From an uncultured SAR116 cluster alpha proteobacterium (GTDB lineage Bacteria; Pseudomonadota; Alphaproteobacteria; Puniceispirillales; GCA-002684695), in NCBI GenBank assembly GCA_902612965.1, contig CACMFN010000016.1:1-37292 (forward strand): a DNA stretch of 37,292 nucleotides. Direction: 5' to 3'. The first letter of the stretch is position 1. Each line of letters starts with the position of its first letter. The translations under genes and the position numbers were made by a program. Shown here piece after piece: positions 33,928 through 37,292 of the stretch. The notes beneath the pieces are model-generated. The model was given only the letters and a program-made list of their open reading frames with translations. It searched no databases and was not told the DNA's origin.

Positions 33928-35766
33928 TTATTTTCGAAGTAATTTTTTATATTCAGGTTTTATATTCTGAAGTGTCTCTTCAGCTTTTTCGATTGTCTGT
34001 TGTGTGTTCCACATATCTGCATAAAGACCTTTCTTTTTTAAAAGCTGAATATGTGTACCTTGTTCAATAATTTTACCTTTTTCAAATACAAGAATTTTAT
34101 CTGCATCTACAATAGTCGATAGTCTGTGAGCGATGATTATAGATGTTCTTTTTTTTGCTAAATTATTTAATGAAACCTTTATCTGTTTTTCCGTAAGAGT
34201 GTCCAAAGAACTTGTGGCTTCATCTAAAATTAGGATTGGAGGATTTTTTAAAAGAGTTCTAGCAATGGCCACTCTTTGCTTTTCTCCTCCAGATAGTTTT
34301 AAGCCTCTTTCACCTACCACAGTACTCATGCCATCGGGCAATGTTTTAATAAGTTCACTTAGTTTTGCCCTTCTTGTAACTTCCCAAATCTCTTTTTCAT
34401 CAGCATTTATTTTTCCATAACTTAAATTATAGTAAATTGTATCATTAAACAAAACAGTGTCCTGTGGGACTACTCCTATATTCTTTCTAAGAGAAACCTG
34501 GGTTATATCTCTAACATCTTTTCCATTTACTAATATGCTCCCACTAGAAACATCATAAAATCTAAACAATAATCTTGAAATTGTTGATTTTCCTGAACCT
34601 GTAGGTCCAACTATTGCTAATGATGACCCTGAGGGTATTTTGAAATTAATTTTATTTAAAACGTTTCTTTTATTATCATATGAAAAAGAAACATTTTTAA
34701 ATTCTATATCAGTTTTATCAAAACTCATATCAGTTGCATTCTTTTTATCTTTAATCTCAGGTTCAATTTTTAAAACAGAAAATAATGATCTAAGATCAAT
34801 CATGCCTTGTGAAATTTCTCTGTAGATAAAACCAAAAAAATTTAATGGAATAGATAGCTGCATCAAAAGAGCATTTACTAATACAAAATCACCTATTGTT
34901 TGATTTCCTTTAGAAACTTCAATGCCTGACATCAACATACAAATTGTCAAACCTATTGTAAAAATTGCAGTTTGCCCAAAGTTTAGAAAAGCTAATGAAG
35001 TCAAGACTTTTGATGAAGCTTGTTCATAACCAGACATAGCTTCATCAAAACGCTCTTCCTCTATTTCCTCATTATTGAAATGCTTTACAGTTTCATAATT
35101 AATTAATGCATCTAAAGATTTTGTGTTAGCGTCTTCATCACTAGAATTCATTTGTGTACGATATATTTTTCTCAAACTTGAATAATAAACAGTAAAAAAA
35201 GTATATGAAATTACTGTTAAAAAAACGACAATCAAGAACCTCCAATCGAATTCGTAAAGTAAAATAAATCCTACAAATATAAATTCTATTAATGTAGGAA
35301 AAGTGTTTAATATAAGAAGTCTTATTATGCTCTCAATCCCTTTTACACCTCTGTCAGTAATTCGATTTAAGGCGCCAGTGCGTCTGTTAAGGTGAAAACT
35401 TAGTGATAAACTATGTAAATGGTGAAAGCTTTTCTTACCTAAATTTCTGACAGCTGTCTGGCCAACTTTAACAAACAAAGCATCACGAAGCTGATTGAAT
35501 GCGACCATCAAAATTCTTCCAACACCGAAAGCAATGATTAACATTACAGGTGTCAAAAACACTATTGGTATAATATTAGGAGCTGTATTATCTCCCACTA
35601 TTGCATCAGTTGCCCATTTATAAGTGTATGGTACTAACACGGTTAAAATTTTAGCTAAAATTAGAATAATTAAAGCAATAATAATTCTGGATTTTATATC
35701 GTTTCTACTCTTTGGCCATATATATGGGAAAAGGTCGTTTAGCATTGAACTTAATGATTTAAACAC
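33928..35766 (-). CDS. Atm1-type ABC exporter (fused permease and ATPase)
   Basis: 612 residues. About six membrane helices (1-330) precede one nucleotide-binding domain: Walker A GPTGSGKST (387-395), signature LSGGE (491-495), Walker B ILILDEA (511-517) and the switch His in IIIAHRLST. LSFHLNRRTGALNRITDRG and NYETVKHFNNE are hallmarks of the Atm1/HMT1 group, which exports glutathione-linked or persulfide compounds and supports Fe-S or heavy-metal handling. It ends close to the EamA pair and starts two bases from the acetoacetyl-CoA synthetase stop, so all four may be one transcript. Confidence 0.92.
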   Translation of the reverse strand: MFKSLSSMLNDLFPYIWPKSRNDIKSRIIIALIILILAKILTVLVPYTYKWATDAIVGDNTAPNIIPIVFLTPVMLIIAFGVGRILMVAFNQLRDALFVKVGQTAVRNLGKKSFHHLHSLSLSFHLNRRTGALNRITDRGVKGIESIIRLLILNTFPTLIEFIFVGFILLYEFDWRFLIVVFLTVISYTFFTVYYSSLRKIYRTQMNSSDEDANTKSLDALINYETVKHFNNEEIEEERFDEAMSGYEQASSKVLTSLAFLNFGQTAIFTIGLTICMLMSGIEVSKGNQTIGDFVLVNALLMQLSIPLNFFGFIYREISQGMIDLRSLFSVLKIEPEIKDKKNATDMSFDKTDIEFKNVSFSYDNKRNVLNKINFKIPSGSSLAIVGPTGSGKSTISRLLFRFYDVSSGSILVNGKDVRDITQVSLRKNIGVVPQDTVLFNDTIYYNLSYGKINADEKEIWEVTRRAKLSELIKTLPDGMSTVVGERGLKLSGGEKQRVAIARTLLKNPPILILDEATSSLDTLTEKQIKVSLNNLAKKRTSIIIAHRLSTIVDADKILVFEKGKIIEQGTHIQLLKKKGLYADMWNTQQTIEKAEETLQNIKPEYKKLLRK

Positions 35767-35767
35767 T

Positions 35768-37291
35768 TTAGTTATTCAGCTCAGATAAGTCTTTAAATAA
35801 ATCAAGAGCTTCAGGGTTGGATAATGCTTCAATATTTTTAATTTTCTTACCATTAATAACATCCCTTACAGCTAGTTCAGTAATTTTACCAGATCTTGTT
35901 CTTGGAATATCAGCTACTGAAATAATTTTAGCTGGAACATGTCTGGGACTTACTAATTGCCTAAGTTTATTTTTAATTTCAGTTTTTAATTTTTCATTTA
36001 AAGAGTTTTTTTCTATCAGTTTAACAAATAAAACTATCCGGATATCATCCTCCCACTCCTGACCGATAACGATGGATTCAAGAATTTGTTCAAAACTCTC
36101 TACAACTTTATAAATTTCAGCTGTTCCTATTCTAACCCCTCCAGGGTTTAAAGTGGCATCAGATCTTCCAAAGATAATTAATGTTCCCCTTTTAGTTAAT
36201 TTTGTCCAATCTCCGTGTCGCCATACATTTGGATAATAATCAAAATATGCTTCTTGATATTTCTTTCCATCAGGGTCATTCCAAAACATTATTGGCATTG
36301 AAGGAAATGGTTTGGTGCAAACTAATTCACCTGGAGTATCAGTTACTGAATTACCTTCCTCGTCAAATACATCTACCGCCATTCCGAGTCCCCTACATTG
36401 TATTTCACCAGAAATAACTTCATCAAGAGGATTATTTAAAACAAAACATGAGAGTATATCAGTTCCACCGGATATCGATCCAATTTGCATATCTGAGTTA
36501 ATAAATTTATTGATAAAATCAAAGCTTTCTTGAGATAATGGAGAACCTGTTGAACATAAACACTTTAGAAATTTCAGTTGGTTGTTTTTGTTTGGCTTAT
36601 ATCCAGACTTTCGGACTGCGTCTATATATTTTGCCGAAGTGCCAAAGAGATTTATTTTTTCTTTTTCTGCAAGATCCCATAGTTTGCTGGGCCCTCCATA
36701 AAATGGACTGCCTTCATAAAGGATTATTGTCGCCTCAGAAAATAATGCTCCTAACAACCAGTTCCACATCATCCATCCACATGTTGAAAAATAAAAAACT
36801 CTATCACCTTTATGAATATTGGCATGTAGTTTGTGTTCTTTAGCGTGTTGTAATAAAACACCTCCGACACCATGAACTATACACTTTGGTGCACCTGTAG
36901 TACCTGATGAGAAAACAATATATAAAGGGTCATTAAAATTTACCTTAGTATAATTCTCTAAAGGTTTTGATCTGTAAACACTATCAAAGTCTTTATAAGA
37001 AAATGAATATTTTAAATGATTTTCATTTAAGTATTTTAATATCAATACATTTTGTAATGTGTTTAACCCTTGTACAATTTGATGTACTTCTTCATGTCTT
37101 TCAATAGCTTTTCCATTATATAAATACCCATCAACTGTAACCAATATTTTTGGCTCAATTTGCTGAAATCTGTCTAAAACGCCAGCTACGCCAAAATCTG
37201 TTGAGCAAGATGAGAAAACTGCTCCTAGCGATGCTGTAGCAAGCATTGTAATTATTGTTTCTGGGCAATTTGGCATATAGGCGCAAACTCT
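35768..37291 (-). CDS. Acetoacetyl-CoA synthetase, N-terminus missing
   Basis: More than 507 residues of an ANL-superfamily ligase. The frame stays open beyond MPNCPE through RVCAY to the window edge, so about 130-150 N-terminal residues are missing. Motifs: FSSGTTGAPKCIVHG, CGWMMWNWLLG, ISGGTDI, WRHGDW, GRSDATLNPGGVRIGTAEIY and the catalytic Lys in RTRSGKITE. The WMMWNW and GGTDI blocks are those of AacS, which turns acetoacetate, ATP and CoA into acetoacetyl-CoA, often for polyhydroxybutyrate or ketone use. The stop is two bases before the Atm1 start. Confidence 0.92.
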   Translation of the reverse strand, partial: RVCAYMPNCPETIITMLATASLGAVFSSCSTDFGVAGVLDRFQQIEPKILVTVDGYLYNGKAIERHEEVHQIVQGLNTLQNVLILKYLNENHLKYSFSYKDFDSVYRSKPLENYTKVNFNDPLYIVFSSGTTGAPKCIVHGVGGVLLQHAKEHKLHANIHKGDRVFYFSTCGWMMWNWLLGALFSEATIILYEGSPFYGGPSKLWDLAEKEKINLFGTSAKYIDAVRKSGYKPNKNNQLKFLKCLCSTGSPLSQESFDFINKFINSDMQIGSISGGTDILSCFVLNNPLDEVISGEIQCRGLGMAVDVFDEEGNSVTDTPGELVCTKPFPSMPIMFWNDPDGKKYQEAYFDYYPNVWRHGDWTKLTKRGTLIIFGRSDATLNPGGVRIGTAEIYKVVESFEQILESIVIGQEWEDDIRIVLFVKLIEKNSLNEKLKTEIKNKLRQLVSPRHVPAKIISVADIPRTRSGKITELAVRDVINGKKIKNIEALSNPEALDLFKDLSELNN

Positions 37292-37292
37292 G

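Noticed and set aside
33687-36843. Several plus-strand frames of 60-130 codons across Atm1, EamA and acetoacetyl-CoA synthetase
   Set aside because: They lie antisense to long genes with complete family motifs and have no ribosome-binding sites or recognisable products.
1-37292. CRISPR arrays, insertion sequences, prophage or rRNA genes
   Set aside because: No regularly spaced repeats, transposase or phage motifs, or rRNA-like sequence were seen on either strand.

Overview
The window is about 37 kb of very AT-rich DNA, roughly 30% G+C by eye, with dense genes, short intergenic gaps and many A/T-rich leaders. Gene content points to a free-living, probably marine, low-GC alphaproteobacterium: an alphaproteobacterial-type serC, an Atm1-type ABC exporter, acetoacetyl-CoA synthetase, NnrU, DUF924 and the Anbu operon. 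I cannot fix the lineage from sequence alone. Both ends are cut inside genes (znuA on the left, acetoacetyl-CoA synthetase on the right).

Layout: 1-2600 holds the tail of a zinc-binding ZnuA, a small protein ending in a Cys cluster, a secreted ricin-like trefoil protein, a small membrane protein and a thioredoxin-fold protein. 2749-6725 is a tight four-gene operon: circularly permuted ATP-grasp, alpha-E, transglutaminase-like and the proteasome-like peptidase Anbu. 7304-11120 holds serC and then an 873-residue multidomain protein (two cyclic-nucleotide-binding-like domains, a PlsC-type acyltransferase and an SGNH hydrolase). 11142-15222 holds a two-subunit class I fumarase/tartrate dehydratase, divergent from a translationally coupled pair of a glutamine synthetase homologue and a MetX-like alpha/beta hydrolase. 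15296-17155 holds NnrU, DUF924 and two small minus-strand genes, one apparently frameshifted.

17156-20494 is a run of exported proteins: a Cys-rich protein, an FG-GAP/ASPIC-UnbV protein and a trypsin-like protease. 20612-21490 is a candidate haloacetate dehalogenase with the full active-site set. 21562-23278 is a stretch of small unknown minus-strand genes, including 47- and 56-residue ones. 23279-24805 holds yaaA and two small overlapping genes, one a paralogue of the gene at 6761. 24855-28230 has higher G+C: a kinase-fold phosphotransferase, two exported proteins (one polysaccharide-lyase-like) and a possible remnant. It abuts the 3' side of a tRNA-Arg gene and may be acquired DNA. 28426-37291 holds a Sel1-repeat protein, three EamA transporters, a GST, a PQQ-type sugar dehydrogenase broken at a run of nine Gs, a lone cyclic-nucleotide-binding domain, Atm1 and acetoacetyl-CoA synthetase.

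Most notable items: the cNMP-acyltransferase-SGNH fusion, the G9-interrupted sugar dehydrogenase, the Anbu operon with a possible leaderless start, the haloacetate dehalogenase candidate, the coupled GS/MetX-like pair, and several small genes missed by a length cutoff.
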